Source of the DNA: Erythrobacter sp. CCH5-A1
GTDB taxonomy: Bacteria > Pseudomonadota > Alphaproteobacteria > Sphingomonadales > Sphingomonadaceae
Length of the DNA stretch: 64,000 nucleotides
Direction of reading: 5' to 3'
Assembly: GCF_001557115.1 (NCBI RefSeq)
Contig: NZ_LSKQ01000125.1
Location: 14,242-78,241, forward strand
This document shows positions 17,982-25,907 of the stretch, piece by piece. The translations under genes were made by a program, and so were the position numbers. Positions within the stretch are counted from its first letter, which is position 1. Every line of letters starts with the position of its first letter. The notes under the pieces are model-generated. The model did no database searches, had not been told where the DNA came from, and worked only from the letters and a program-made list of their open reading frames with translations.

Positions 17982-19022
17982 ATGACCGAAGACATCCTCG
18001 AACCCGATCTGCCGATCATCGATCCGCACCATCACCTGTGGGACCTGCGCGCGCTGGTGGGGATGTTCCCTGAGCCCCACCACCCCTTCATCGCCGCCAT
18101 CGCGCCGCACGCGCATTACACCTTCGACCAGCTCCACGCGCACATGACGAGCGGCCACAAGATCGTCGCCACGGTCTTCATGGAGTGCGGCGCCTTCTAC
18201 AACGGCGCCTATGGCGATGCGCTGAAGGTGGTCGGCGAGGTCGAATATGTGAACGGCGTCGCGGCGCAATCGGCGAGCGGGCTTTACGGCCCGGCGCGCT
18301 ACTGCGCAGCGATCGTGGGCCATGCCGACCTTTCGCGCGGGGCAGCTGCGGGAGCGGTGCTCGATGCGCTGCAAGCCGCCTCGCCGCGCTTCCGGGGCAT
18401 CCGGCACGCCGCCGCTTGGGACGCCGACCCGCAGGTGCTGGGAGCGCCGTTCCACCATCCTGAAGGCCTCTACCGCGACGCCACCTTCCGCGAGGGTTTT
18501 GCTGAGCTCGGCAAGCGAGGCCTCACCTTCGATGCCTGGCTGCTCGAGCCGCAGCTGCCCGACGTGATCGACCTTGCGCGCGCCTTCCCCGATCAGCCGA
18601 TCTGCCTCGACCATGTCGGCACGCCGGTGGGGCTCGGGAGCTACAAGGGCACCTTGCACGAACGCTTCGACGAATGGCGCCGCAATATCCGCGAACTCGC
18701 CAAGTGCGAGAACGTCGTCGTCAAGCTCGGCGGCCTCGCCATGGCCTTCTGCGCCCTGCCCGAGGACGGCCCCAGTGCGGGCCATTCGTCGGAGCACCTC
18801 GCCGCCCTGTGGCGCCCCTATATCGAGACCTGCATCGAGGCTTTCGGCCCGGGCCGCGCGATGTTCGAGAGCAATTACCCGGTCGACTACTGGGGCGCGG
18901 ACTATGCGGTGCTGTGGAACGCCTTCAAGCGCCTCGCCCGCTCGGCCAGCGCCGAGGAGAAGGTCGCGCTCTTCGCAGGCAACGCGGCGCGGTTCTACGG
19001 GATCGAGGACGTGCTCGCATAG
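17982..19022 (+). CDS. Amidohydrolase-2 family protein
   Basis: This 346-residue TIM-barrel hydrolase of the amidohydrolase-2 (PF04909-type) family includes lactonases and decarboxylases. Metal-binding HxH appears in IIDPHHHLWDL (residues 14-24), DHVGTP lies near residue 210, and the terminal FESNYPVDYWGADY near 300 provides the last acidic ligand. A GTG at 17967 overlaps the upstream stop, but GAAGGCGG just before ATG 17982 supports the latter. No signal peptide is seen, so it is cytosolic. It is probably co-transcribed with the S9 peptidase gene; the substrate is unknown. Confidence 0.87.
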   Translation: MTEDILEPDLPIIDPHHHLWDLRALVGMFPEPHHPFIAAIAPHAHYTFDQLHAHMTSGHKIVATVFMECGAFYNGAYGDALKVVGEVEYVNGVAAQSASGLYGPARYCAAIVGHADLSRGAAAGAVLDALQAASPRFRGIRHAAAWDADPQVLGAPFHHPEGLYRDATFREGFAELGKRGLTFDAWLLEPQLPDVIDLARAFPDQPICLDHVGTPVGLGSYKGTLHERFDEWRRNIRELAKCENVVVKLGGLAMAFCALPEDGPSAGHSSEHLAALWRPYIETCIEAFGPGRAMFESNYPVDYWGADYAVLWNAFKRLARSASAEEKVALFAGNAARFYGIEDVLA

Positions 19023-19109
19023 CGCACTTTCCTACAGCGCCCGGCACGAGGTATGGATGAGCTTGCACCTTTCGCGTGCCTGATCGGCGGCAAGGGAAGA
19101 AAACGCCGC

Positions 19110-19208
19110 GCACAGTGTCAACTTCGGTTTTTCGTCACATCCTTCTGATTATATGAGATAATTCCTGTAGGAATGCGAAGTTTACAGTGTCAACTTTGTA
19201 AACTTCGC
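19110..19208 (-). repeat. 99-bp palindromic dispersed element, copy A
   Basis: Read on the minus strand, this 99-bp element begins with a palindrome (arms GCGAAGTTTAC and GTAAACTTCGC, 12-nt centre). A small hairpin ATTCCT-AC-AGGAAT follows, then an AT-rich variable spacer of about 34 nt, and it ends CGAAGTTGACACTGTGC. Copy B (43542-43640, plus orientation) has the same length and both ends identical. The small hairpin differs by a paired change (T-A to A-T). Copy A lies between the amidohydrolase and nitronate monooxygenase genes, 90 bp before the latter start. The rest of the 275-nt gap shows no gene. Confidence 0.8.
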
Positions 19209-19297
19209 CGCCCCCCGGCTCTACACAAAAGACACTTGGCACACCCGGAACCGGCGCTAGAGACACGGGTTTGGACAAGAGTTTTAAGGAGAAACCG

Positions 19298-20302
19298 ATG
19301 CCCCTTCCCGTCCCCTTCGATCGCCTGCGCCTGCCGCTGATCGGATCGCCGCTGTTCATCGTCTCCGGCCCCGAACTGGTTATCGCGCAGTGCAAGGCGG
19401 GGATCATCGGCAGCTTCCCGGCGCTGAACGCGCGGCCGCAGTCGCAGCTCGACGAATGGCTCCACCAGATCACCGAGGAACTCAGCCAGCACAACCGCGC
19501 GAACCCCGATCGCCCGGCCGCGCCCTATGCGGTCAACCAGATCGTCCACAAGACCAACGACCGCATCGAGGCCGACATGGCGACCTGCGAGAAGTGGCAG
19601 GTGCCGATGGTCATCACCTCGCTGGGCGCGCGCGAGGAGGTCTATCAGGCGGTCAGGAACTGGGGCGGGATCACGATGCACGACGTGATCAACAACCGCT
19701 TCGCGATGAAGGCGATCGAGAAGGGCGCGACCGGGCTTATCCCCGTCGCCGCAGGCGCGGGCGGCCATGCGGGGTCGCTCTCGCCCTTTGCCCTCATGCA
19801 GGAAATCCGCGAGTGGTTCGACGGCCTCGTCGCGCTCTCGGGCGCGGTCGGGCACGGGGCGACGATCCTTGCAGCCCAGGCCCTGCGCGCCGACTTCGCC
19901 TATTGCGGCAGCGCCTTCATCGCCACCCGCGAAGCGAACGCGACCGAGGCCTACAAGAACGGCATCGTCGCAGGCTCGTCCGAGGGGATCGTCTACACCA
20001 ACCTCTTCACCGGGGTGCACGGCAACTACCTCAGGTCTTCGATCGAGGCCGCGGGGATGGACCCCGACAACCTCCCCGAAAGCGACCCCAGCAAGATGAA
20101 CTTCGGCAGCGGCGGCAACACAAAGGCGAAGGCCTGGAAGGACATCTGGGGCTCGGGCCAGGGGATCGGGACGATCAAGGAAGTCGGCACGGTCGAGGAT
20201 CTCGTCGCCCGGTTCGAGCGCGAATATCACGCGGCCAAGGCGCGGCTGGCGGGCAATTCGGGCTACGCGTCGTGGGGTGCGATGGCCGAGGCGGCCGAGT
20301 AA
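19298..20302 (+). CDS. Nitronate monooxygenase (2-nitropropane dioxygenase family)
   Basis: This FMN-dependent TIM-barrel enzyme oxidises nitronates such as propionate-3-nitronate to less toxic products. It has 334 residues, near the usual 320-360. Family signs are LPLIGSPLFIVSGPELV at the N-terminus, LIPVAAGAGGHAGSLSPFALMQE (flavin-phosphate loop, about residues 147-169) and a GxAFIATREA block near 210. AAGGAG lies 6 nt before the ATG, so 19298 is preferred to the upstream in-frame TTG at 19271. Copy A of the 99-bp repeat lies in its upstream region and may contribute to its promoter. Confidence 0.9.
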   Translation: MPLPVPFDRLRLPLIGSPLFIVSGPELVIAQCKAGIIGSFPALNARPQSQLDEWLHQITEELSQHNRANPDRPAAPYAVNQIVHKTNDRIEADMATCEKWQVPMVITSLGAREEVYQAVRNWGGITMHDVINNRFAMKAIEKGATGLIPVAAGAGGHAGSLSPFALMQEIREWFDGLVALSGAVGHGATILAAQALRADFAYCGSAFIATREANATEAYKNGIVAGSSEGIVYTNLFTGVHGNYLRSSIEAAGMDPDNLPESDPSKMNFGSGGNTKAKAWKDIWGSGQGIGTIKEVGTVEDLVARFEREYHAAKARLAGNSGYASWGAMAEAAE

Positions 20303-20312
20303 GTGTCCTTCG

Positions 20313-20371
20313 TTCCCGTTCAGGCTTGCACGAACGGGAAGCGACGCTCAAGCGCCGCGCAGGCTTGAGCG
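20313..20371 (+). terminator. Two tandem hairpins after the nitronate monooxygenase gene
   Basis: TTCCCGTTC (20313-20321) pairs with GAACGGGAA (20332-20340), and CGCTCAAGC (20345-20353) pairs with GCTTGAGCG (20363-20371). Both are 9-bp perfect stems in the 101-nt gap between converging genes. Neither has a T run. They probably define the 3' end of one or both transcripts. Confidence 0.5.
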
Positions 20372-20403
20372 CGCGCCTTCCTGCCGGGGGCAGCACAGCG
20401 CGT

Positions 20404-20922
20404 TCAATCGGCGGCCCACAGCATCTCGGCCATCGCGTCGAGCTCGGCGAAGTCGAAGCCGGTGCCGAGCGGGTCGTTGCGATTGAGCACCACGCGGCGG
20501 CGCTCGGCGAGGAGCTGGCGGCGCAGTGCGGACTGGAGCAGGTGGAGCCGCATCAGCGCCTCCATCAGCGCGGCCTCGTCGTCATGCAGGCGCAGGTGGG
20601 CCCAGCGCGCCTCGATCCGGCCGACACGGGCGATCACCACCTCGTTGTAACGCGGGTGGGGCCCGCGGTGGAGCGGCATGCCGCTGCGGACCGAGGCGGC
20701 TTCGGTGGCGGGGAGCAGGAGCCCGTTGCGGCGGAAGTCGTCGAAGCCGACGTTGACGCGGCCCACCTCGGCGAACATCCGGCCGAAGCAGCGCTGCGAG
20801 AGAAGCTGGCGGGGGAGCAGATGGTGGCGCTGGAGGCCGGGGTTGTATTCCGGCGAGCCCCGCGCGTTGACCGAGCGGAAGGCGATGATCGTCAGGCTAT
20901 GCGTTTGACCCCAGTTCCGCAT
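20404..20922 (-). CDS. AHH-type HNH/endonuclease VII-fold protein
   Basis: The 172-residue protein has NARGSPEYNPGLQRHHLLPRQ at residues 19-39. The doubled histidine in a hydrophobic context matches the AHH nuclease motif of the HNH/endo VII superfamily. The rest is helical and rich in Arg and Leu (RRQLLAERRRVVLNRNDP). There is no signal peptide and no toxin delivery domain, so this is a stand-alone version. It starts 2 nt after the stop of the upstream gene, implying a two-gene operon. Whether it is an active nuclease, and against what, is unknown; the upstream gene is a candidate partner. Confidence 0.6.
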   Translation of the reverse strand: MRNWGQTHSLTIIAFRSVNARGSPEYNPGLQRHHLLPRQLLSQRCFGRMFAEVGRVNVGFDDFRRNGLLLPATEAASVRSGMPLHRGPHPRYNEVVIARVGRIEARWAHLRLHDDEAALMEALMRLHLLQSALRRQLLAERRRVVLNRNDPLGTGFDFAELDAMAEMLWAAD

Positions 20923-20924
20923 CC

Positions 20925-21734
20925 CTACTCACGCCACACGCTGATCAGGGCCCGGCTGCGTGAGGGGCGCAGCACGAGACGTGAACCGTCGGGGGCGATG
21001 ATGCGGTCATCCTCGGCCAGCCCGCCGGCGAGCACGAGGTGGTTGACGAGCCGGATGCCGAGCCGCGTGGCGGCCACACGGTCGGCGCTGAGCGGGGGCT
21101 CGATCCGGAGCTCCTGCCCGATCCAGAAGGCAAGGCCGGCGCTCTCGATGGCGCCATCGGGGGTCTCGGCAAAGGCGGTCAGGCCGAGCGCCGGGAACGG
21201 GCCGCCATCGAGCCAGGCGCTGGTGACGGATTCGAAGAACCGGCGTCCGATCGCCGTGCCCGCAGGGCTCCAGCCCACCGCCTGCACGTCGGCGAACTGA
21301 CGCACCATATCGCAGCCCAAAGCGATCAGCTCACGCATCACCGGTGGGCTGCCCGAACCTTCGGCGAGATGCGGACCGGGGCGCAGCACCATCGCCTCGT
21401 ATTCCTCGGGCGATGGCAGGACGGGAAGATCGAAACGGTGCGCGAGGGCGGGGAAGGCGCTGGCTGCCCCTGGCGCGAGGCCGCTGAGGTCGAAGGTCAG
21501 TCCGTCGCGTAGCAGTTCGATCCAGTGAAGCTGTCCAGGCCACACCGGTTCGTCATGGGCCGGATCGTCATCGAGCGCCCCGGCGGCGCGTACATCACCG
21601 GCCACCGGATCATGGCTGACGCTGAGCGCGGGAAGGCGGCCAGCGAACGCCCTGACGGCATGCCGGTCCGGCCGCTTGCCCTTCGCAAACAGCAGGTGCA
21701 GCTCGGCGGGATAAGCGCGCTGCGGCTGTGAAAT
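20925..21734 (-). CDS. Uncharacterised protein, operon partner of the AHH gene; probable ATT start
   Basis: I do not recognise this family. The 269-residue protein seems soluble and alpha/beta, with segments AYPAELHLLFAKGKRPDRHAV, WPGQLHWIELLRDGLTFDL and a C-terminal AGGLAEDDRIIAPDGSRLVL. A strong Shine-Dalgarno AGGAGGG ends 9 nt before an ATT codon at 21734, after which coding-like sequence begins (SQPQRAYPAELH). There is no ATG, GTG or TTG at normal distance. The only upstream ATG in frame (21830) would add about 32 residues that are not protein-like. The family is known to allow rare ATT starts only in a few genes, so this is marked as uncertain. Confidence 0.6.
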   Translation of the reverse strand: MSQPQRAYPAELHLLFAKGKRPDRHAVRAFAGRLPALSVSHDPVAGDVRAAGALDDDPAHDEPVWPGQLHWIELLRDGLTFDLSGLAPGAASAFPALAHRFDLPVLPSPEEYEAMVLRPGPHLAEGSGSPPVMRELIALGCDMVRQFADVQAVGWSPAGTAIGRRFFESVTSAWLDGGPFPALGLTAFAETPDGAIESAGLAFWIGQELRIEPPLSADRVAATRLGIRLVNHLVLAGGLAEDDRIIAPDGSRLVLRPSRSRALISVWRE

Positions 21735-21852
21735 TTGCTGGCTCCCTCCTAAGTGGCCCGAAAGATGCCATTTCCCCTGCCATCCATTTGGCGCGTTTGC
21801 GGAAACTCGTCGAGTCCCCAAACGGCACACCTGTCCCGTTTTGGAGCAATCT

Positions 21853-22341
21853 CTAGAACAGTCCGAGGCGCAGCCCTTCCGCTAGGGCGGCGCCGGTTTC
21901 GCGCGCCTGAACGAGCGCGGCGGGAGGCAGCGTCTTGGGGGCGGCAATGGCCTCGGGGGTCTGCGCACCGAGGTTCACGATCACCGGCGGCGCCACGCGC
22001 TTCAGCCGCCACCCGGTGACGATCCGGTCGATCTGGCGCTGCGCTCCCTCCCCGTCCGATCCCGCCGCGATCAGGGTGGCGTAGGGCCGCCCCTCGATCC
22101 GCCCGAGGCACGGGTAATAGGCGCGGTCGAAGGCCTCCTTCATCAGCCCGCTCATACTGCCGAGGTTCTCGGGACACACGAAGAGATAGCCGTCTGCGCC
22201 AAGCAACATCGCGGGCTCGGCCTCGCCTGCACCGACCAGCCATGCCGCAGCCCCCGCCCCCTTCGCCGCCGCGCGGGCCAGCGCCTCGCTTGCGCCCGTG
22301 CGGCTGTGCCAGAGGATCATGAGGCGCGGTTCCCGGTCCAT
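21853..22341 (-). CDS. NAD(P)H-dependent FMN reductase / flavodoxin-fold protein
   Basis: The protein of about 162 residues has a flavodoxin-like fold. The N-terminal LMILWHSRTGASEALARA segment is the phosphate-binding loop for FMN, and GYLFVCPENLGSMSGLMKEAFDRAYYP is the typical second flavin loop of NADPH-dependent FMN reductases. The start is uncertain: ATG 22341 and ATG 22320 are both possible, and an ATG at 22389 adds unlikely residues. It is divergent from recJ, with about 84 nt between chosen starts. The role is a generic oxidoreductase. Confidence 0.75.
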   Translation of the reverse strand: MDREPRLMILWHSRTGASEALARAAAKGAGAAAWLVGAGEAEPAMLLGADGYLFVCPENLGSMSGLMKEAFDRAYYPCLGRIEGRPYATLIAAGSDGEGAQRQIDRIVTGWRLKRVAPPVIVNLGAQTPEAIAAPKTLPPAALVQARETGAALAEGLRLGLF

Positions 22342-22425
22342 TGCCGCCAAGGCTGGCCCGCACATCTGTCGATTGTCAACCGCGCGCACCTGTCGGCGGC
22401 GCGGCCTTTGCGCTATCGGCAGGCC

Positions 22426-24240
22426 ATGGCCACTCGCCCGCTCCCCTCATCTCCCGGTCTCGGCGCTCCGGTGCTGGGCGTTGCCGCCTCGCTTTCGGGC
22501 AAGGCGTGGCGCTGGCGCGGGGGGAACATGGAGCTGGGCGAGAACAATGTCACCGGCATGGGCGGCCTCGACCATTCGATCCTCGACCAGTTGCTGCTGA
22601 CCCGCGGCGTGGCCGAGGACGATCTCGCCCGCCATGCCGCGCCGACCTTGCGCGCTTTCCTCCCCGACCCTTCCACATTCCGCGACATGGACACCGCCGC
22701 CGCGCGCCTCGCCGATGCGGTCGCCACGCAGGAGCGGGTGACGATCTACGGCGACTACGATGTCGACGGCGCGACCAGTGCCGCATTGCTTGTCGAGCTG
22801 CTGCGCCAGCTGGGGCTGGCGGCGGACTACTACATCCCCGACCGCCTGCTCGAAGGCTACGGCCCCTCCGGAGAGGCGCTGGTCAAGCTTGCCCAGAGCG
22901 GATCGCAGCTGATCGTCACGGTCGATTGCGGCGCGATGGCGCACGAGGCGCTGGGAATGGCCAAGGCCGCGGGTGTCGATGTGATCGTAGTCGATCACCA
23001 CAAGTGCTCGCCTGAGCTTCCCCCCGCCCATGCGCTGGTCAACCCCAACCGCCTCGACGAGAGCGATCTTGGCGCGGCCCACGGGCATCTCGCGGCGGTG
23101 GGCGTGGCCTTCCTGCTTGGCATCGCACTGGTCCGGACGCTGCGCGCGCGCGGCTGGTTCAAGGACCGGCGCGAGCCCGACCTCATCGGCCTGCTCGATC
23201 TGGTCGCGCTCGGCACGGTCGCCGATGTCGCCGCTCTCCACGGCCTCAACCGGGCCTTCGTGGCGCAGGGCCTGAAGGTCCTCGCCAGGCGCGAGCGGAT
23301 CGGGATGGCGGCGCTGATGGACGCAAGCCGCCTCACCCGTGCACCGCAATGCAGCGACCTCGGCTTCGCGCTCGGGCCGCGGATCAATGCCGGCGGACGC
23401 ATCGGCGAATCGACCCTCGGCGTGCGCTTGCTCACCACCACCGACCCCGAGGAAGCCCGCGCCATCGCCGCCCAGCTCTCGCAGCTGAACGAGGAGCGCC
23501 GCGCGATCGAGACACAGGTGCAGGAAGCCGCCGAGGCACAGCTGGCGGGCCAGCACAACATGGCGGTGCAGGTGCTCTCCGGCCACGGCTGGCATCCGGG
23601 TGTGATCGGCATCGTCGCCGGGCGGATCAAGGAGAAGACCGGTAAGCCTGCGGTCGTGATCGCTTTGGACGAGGCACAGGGCAAGGGCTCCGGGCGCTCG
23701 ATCAGCGGGGTCGATCTCGGTGCCGCAATCATCGCCGCGCGCGAGGCCGGGCTGCTGGTCGCGGGCGGTGGGCACGCGATGGCGGCGGGCCTCACGATCG
23801 AGCCTGCGCGCCTCGCCGACTTCGCGGGCTTCCTCGACGAGCGCCTCGCCCGCGATGTCGAGCGCGCGCGTGCCGGGGCGGCGATGCTGCTCGATCTCGC
23901 GCTGGCACCCGGAGGGCTCACCCCCGGACTGGTCGAAACGCTCGAGGCTGGCGGCCCCTACGGCGTCGGCTGGCCTGCCCCGCGCATCGCGGTCGGCCCG
24001 GTGCGGATCGTCAAGGCGGACATCGTCGGCAAGGACCACGTGCGGATCATCGCGGCCGGCAACGACGGGCGGAGCTTCAAGGCGATCGCCTTCCGCGCGG
24101 CGGAGAGCGAGATGGGCCAAACACTCCTCCACCGCCACCAGGGCCGCCGCTTCCACCTCGCCGGGCGCGCTAAGATCGACGACTGGGGCAACCGCCCGGC
24201 CGCCGAACTGCAGCTCGAAGACGCCGCCTTCGCCGATTGA
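22426..24240 (+). CDS. recJ: Single-stranded-DNA-specific exonuclease RecJ
   Basis: RecJ degrades single-stranded DNA 5' to 3' in recombination, mismatch and base excision repair. This 604-residue form has the DHH phosphoesterase core, YGDYDVDGATSAALL (about residues 108-122) and VDHHKCSPELPPAHALVNP (about 190-208). The DHHA1 motif VAGGGHAMAAGLTIEP (about 445-460) and a C-terminal OB domain follow. The start at 22426 matches the family N-terminus; the frame stays open upstream without coding character. tRNA-Glu lies 82 nt downstream. Confidence 0.94.
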   Translation: MATRPLPSSPGLGAPVLGVAASLSGKAWRWRGGNMELGENNVTGMGGLDHSILDQLLLTRGVAEDDLARHAAPTLRAFLPDPSTFRDMDTAAARLADAVATQERVTIYGDYDVDGATSAALLVELLRQLGLAADYYIPDRLLEGYGPSGEALVKLAQSGSQLIVTVDCGAMAHEALGMAKAAGVDVIVVDHHKCSPELPPAHALVNPNRLDESDLGAAHGHLAAVGVAFLLGIALVRTLRARGWFKDRREPDLIGLLDLVALGTVADVAALHGLNRAFVAQGLKVLARRERIGMAALMDASRLTRAPQCSDLGFALGPRINAGGRIGESTLGVRLLTTTDPEEARAIAAQLSQLNEERRAIETQVQEAAEAQLAGQHNMAVQVLSGHGWHPGVIGIVAGRIKEKTGKPAVVIALDEAQGKGSGRSISGVDLGAAIIAAREAGLLVAGGGHAMAAGLTIEPARLADFAGFLDERLARDVERARAGAAMLLDLALAPGGLTPGLVETLEAGGPYGVGWPAPRIAVGPVRIVKADIVGKDHVRIIAAGNDGRSFKAIAFRAAESEMGQTLLHRHQGRRFHLAGRAKIDDWGNRPAAELQLEDAAFAD

Positions 24241-24322
24241 GGCCCCCGCGCGATTTTTTCTCGCAAACGAGGCTTGACCGTCCCGAAACACCCCCCTAAA
24301 GGCGCGCTCTCGCAATCGCGAC

Positions 24323-24397
24323 GGCCCCTTCGTCTAGCGGTTAGGACGCGGCCCTTTCACGGCTGAAACACGGGTTCGATTCCCGTAGGGGTCACCA
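24323..24397 (+). tRNA. tRNA-Glu (anticodon TTC)
   Basis: A 75-nt cloverleaf begins GGCCCCT and ends AGGGGTC-A-CCA with an encoded CCA. The D arm has TCTAGCGGTTAGGA, and the T arm has CGGGTTCGATTCCCG. The anticodon loop CTTTCAC gives TTC at 24356-24358. The first base pairs fit the 7-bp acceptor stem with one G-U pair. A strong terminator follows. Confidence 0.97.
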
Positions 24398-24417
24398 CCT
24401 CGCAAGAGGCTGGAGAC

Positions 24418-24450
24418 AGGGCGGCAGGCTTCGTGCCTCGCCGCCCTTTT
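24418..24450 (+). terminator. Rho-independent terminator after tRNA-Glu
   Basis: AGGGCGGC-AGGC (24418-24429) pairs with GCCT-C-GCCGCCCT (24435-24447) around TTCGT with one bulged base, followed by TTT. The position, 20 nt after the tRNA, is as expected. Confidence 0.85.
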
Positions 24451-24526
24451 CGTTGCGCCGCGCCCTTGACTTGCGGCGCGCCTTGCGCCCTTCCCTCGCC
24501 CGCTGCCACGCTGTAAGGCGTGCGCC

Positions 24527-25780
24527 ATGGGCAGCGGCCAGAACATTCCCATCGCCGGTATCCTGCTTGCGGCGGTGACCTTCGTGGCGCTGCTCCTGCT
24601 GGGGACCGACATCGTCATCGCCGTCGCCGTGCTGACCGTGTGGGTCGGCTCGCTGCTGGTCGCGGCCGGCCGCCCGCCCGAGCCGGCTAAGCCCAAGGCC
24701 AAGCCGCGCCTGACGCTCGAATCGATCAACGACCTGATCGAACATTCCTCGATCCCGCTCCTCATCACCGATCGCAACACCATCGCGCTCGCCAACCGCG
24801 CGGCCAGAAAGATGCTCGGGCCGCATGTGGTCGGCCAGGACGCGCGGGTGGCGCTGCGCCAGCCCGAGGCGATCTCATTGCTTGGCGAGACCCGCCAGGG
24901 CGAGGCGATCGTGCGCGGGCTCGTGCGGCGCGGGGACATCTGGCAGATCAGCCGCCAGACGATCGACGACCGGTTGGCGATGCTCGAATTCATCAACCAG
25001 ACCGCCGAGGCCGACATCAGCCGCGCGCACACCGATTTCGTCGCCAATGCGAGCCACGAGTTGCGCACGCCGCTCGCCGCGATCCTCGGCTATGTCGAGA
25101 CCCTGCAGGAGGACGACGGGTCGATCGAGACGCCGGTCGCGAAAAAATTCCTCGGCATCATCGAGCGCGAGGCCAAGCGGATGCAGGCGCTGGTGGGCGA
25201 TCTGATGAGCCTCAGCCGGGTCGAGGCCGAAAAGCACGAATTGCCGACCGAGCGGATCGACCTTGCGTCGCTGGTCGAGCGTGCCGCGCGCGATGCGGCC
25301 GGGCCCCAGCGCGGCGACCGGCTCGATATCGCTCTGGCCGCCGAACCGGTGGTGCTGGGCGATCTCCAGCAGCTCGAACAGGTGGTGCGCAACCTCGTCG
25401 ACAATGCGCTCAAATACGGCGCGGCCGACCGGCCGGTGCATGTCGTGCTCGACCTTGCGCAGGGCGATTTGGCGCGGATCGCGGTCGTCGACGAGGGCGA
25501 AGGCATCGCGCCCGAACAGATTCCGCACCTCACCCGGCGCTTCTACCGCACCGATCCGGGCCGCAGCCGCGCCTCGGGGGGAACCGGGCTCGGCCTCGCG
25601 ATCGTCAAGCACATCGTCGAGCGGCATCGCGGGCGGCTCGACATCACCAGCGAGCTCGGCAAGGGCACCCGCGTGGTGGTGCGCCTGCCGCTGGCCGAAC
25701 CCGATCCGCCCGAGGAGACTCCCCCGCCCGAAGGCGAAGCCGAGGGCCCCCGGGCCGAGCAAACCCAACAAGCGTCATAG
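24527..25780 (+). CDS. phoR: Phosphate-regulon sensor histidine kinase PhoR
   Basis: PhoR senses phosphate limitation through the Pst-PhoU complex and phosphorylates PhoB. The 417-residue protein has two N-terminal membrane segments (about residues 8-45), a PAS-like region (SIPLLITDRNTIALANRAA) and a HisKA domain with ASHELRTPLAAILGY. The HATPase has N box NLVDNALKYG, G1 DEGEGIAPEQI and G2 GGTGLGLAIVKHI. A proline- and glutamate-rich C-terminal tail is unremarkable. It heads a pst-pho cluster, which fixes the assignment as PhoR over other kinases. The gap to pstC is 127 nt, with no other gene. Confidence 0.93.
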   Translation: MGSGQNIPIAGILLAAVTFVALLLLGTDIVIAVAVLTVWVGSLLVAAGRPPEPAKPKAKPRLTLESINDLIEHSSIPLLITDRNTIALANRAARKMLGPHVVGQDARVALRQPEAISLLGETRQGEAIVRGLVRRGDIWQISRQTIDDRLAMLEFINQTAEADISRAHTDFVANASHELRTPLAAILGYVETLQEDDGSIETPVAKKFLGIIEREAKRMQALVGDLMSLSRVEAEKHELPTERIDLASLVERAARDAAGPQRGDRLDIALAAEPVVLGDLQQLEQVVRNLVDNALKYGAADRPVHVVLDLAQGDLARIAVVDEGEGIAPEQIPHLTRRFYRTDPGRSRASGGTGLGLAIVKHIVERHRGRLDITSELGKGTRVVVRLPLAEPDPPEETPPPEGEAEGPRAEQTQQAS

Positions 25781-25907
25781 ACGTGTCTTATTTCTTCAAC
25801 ATGGCGCGGCCATGGCGTAAGGGCCGGTTGGCGCGGCGGGGGCCGGGTACGCACGTCTCGGCAATATCGACCATCGCGCACCCCTAGCAGGAAACACAGG
25901 GCCGTTC

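Noticed and set aside
19135..19494. Short minus-strand frame containing EVYKVDTVNFA
   Set aside because: The peptide is the translation of the 99-bp repeat and a similar one (EVYKVDTVNFA) arises at 43469-43684; it marks the repeat, not a gene.
22447..24315. 622-codon minus-strand frame opposite recJ
   Set aside because: Antisense shadow of recJ, no domain recognised, would run into the tRNA side.
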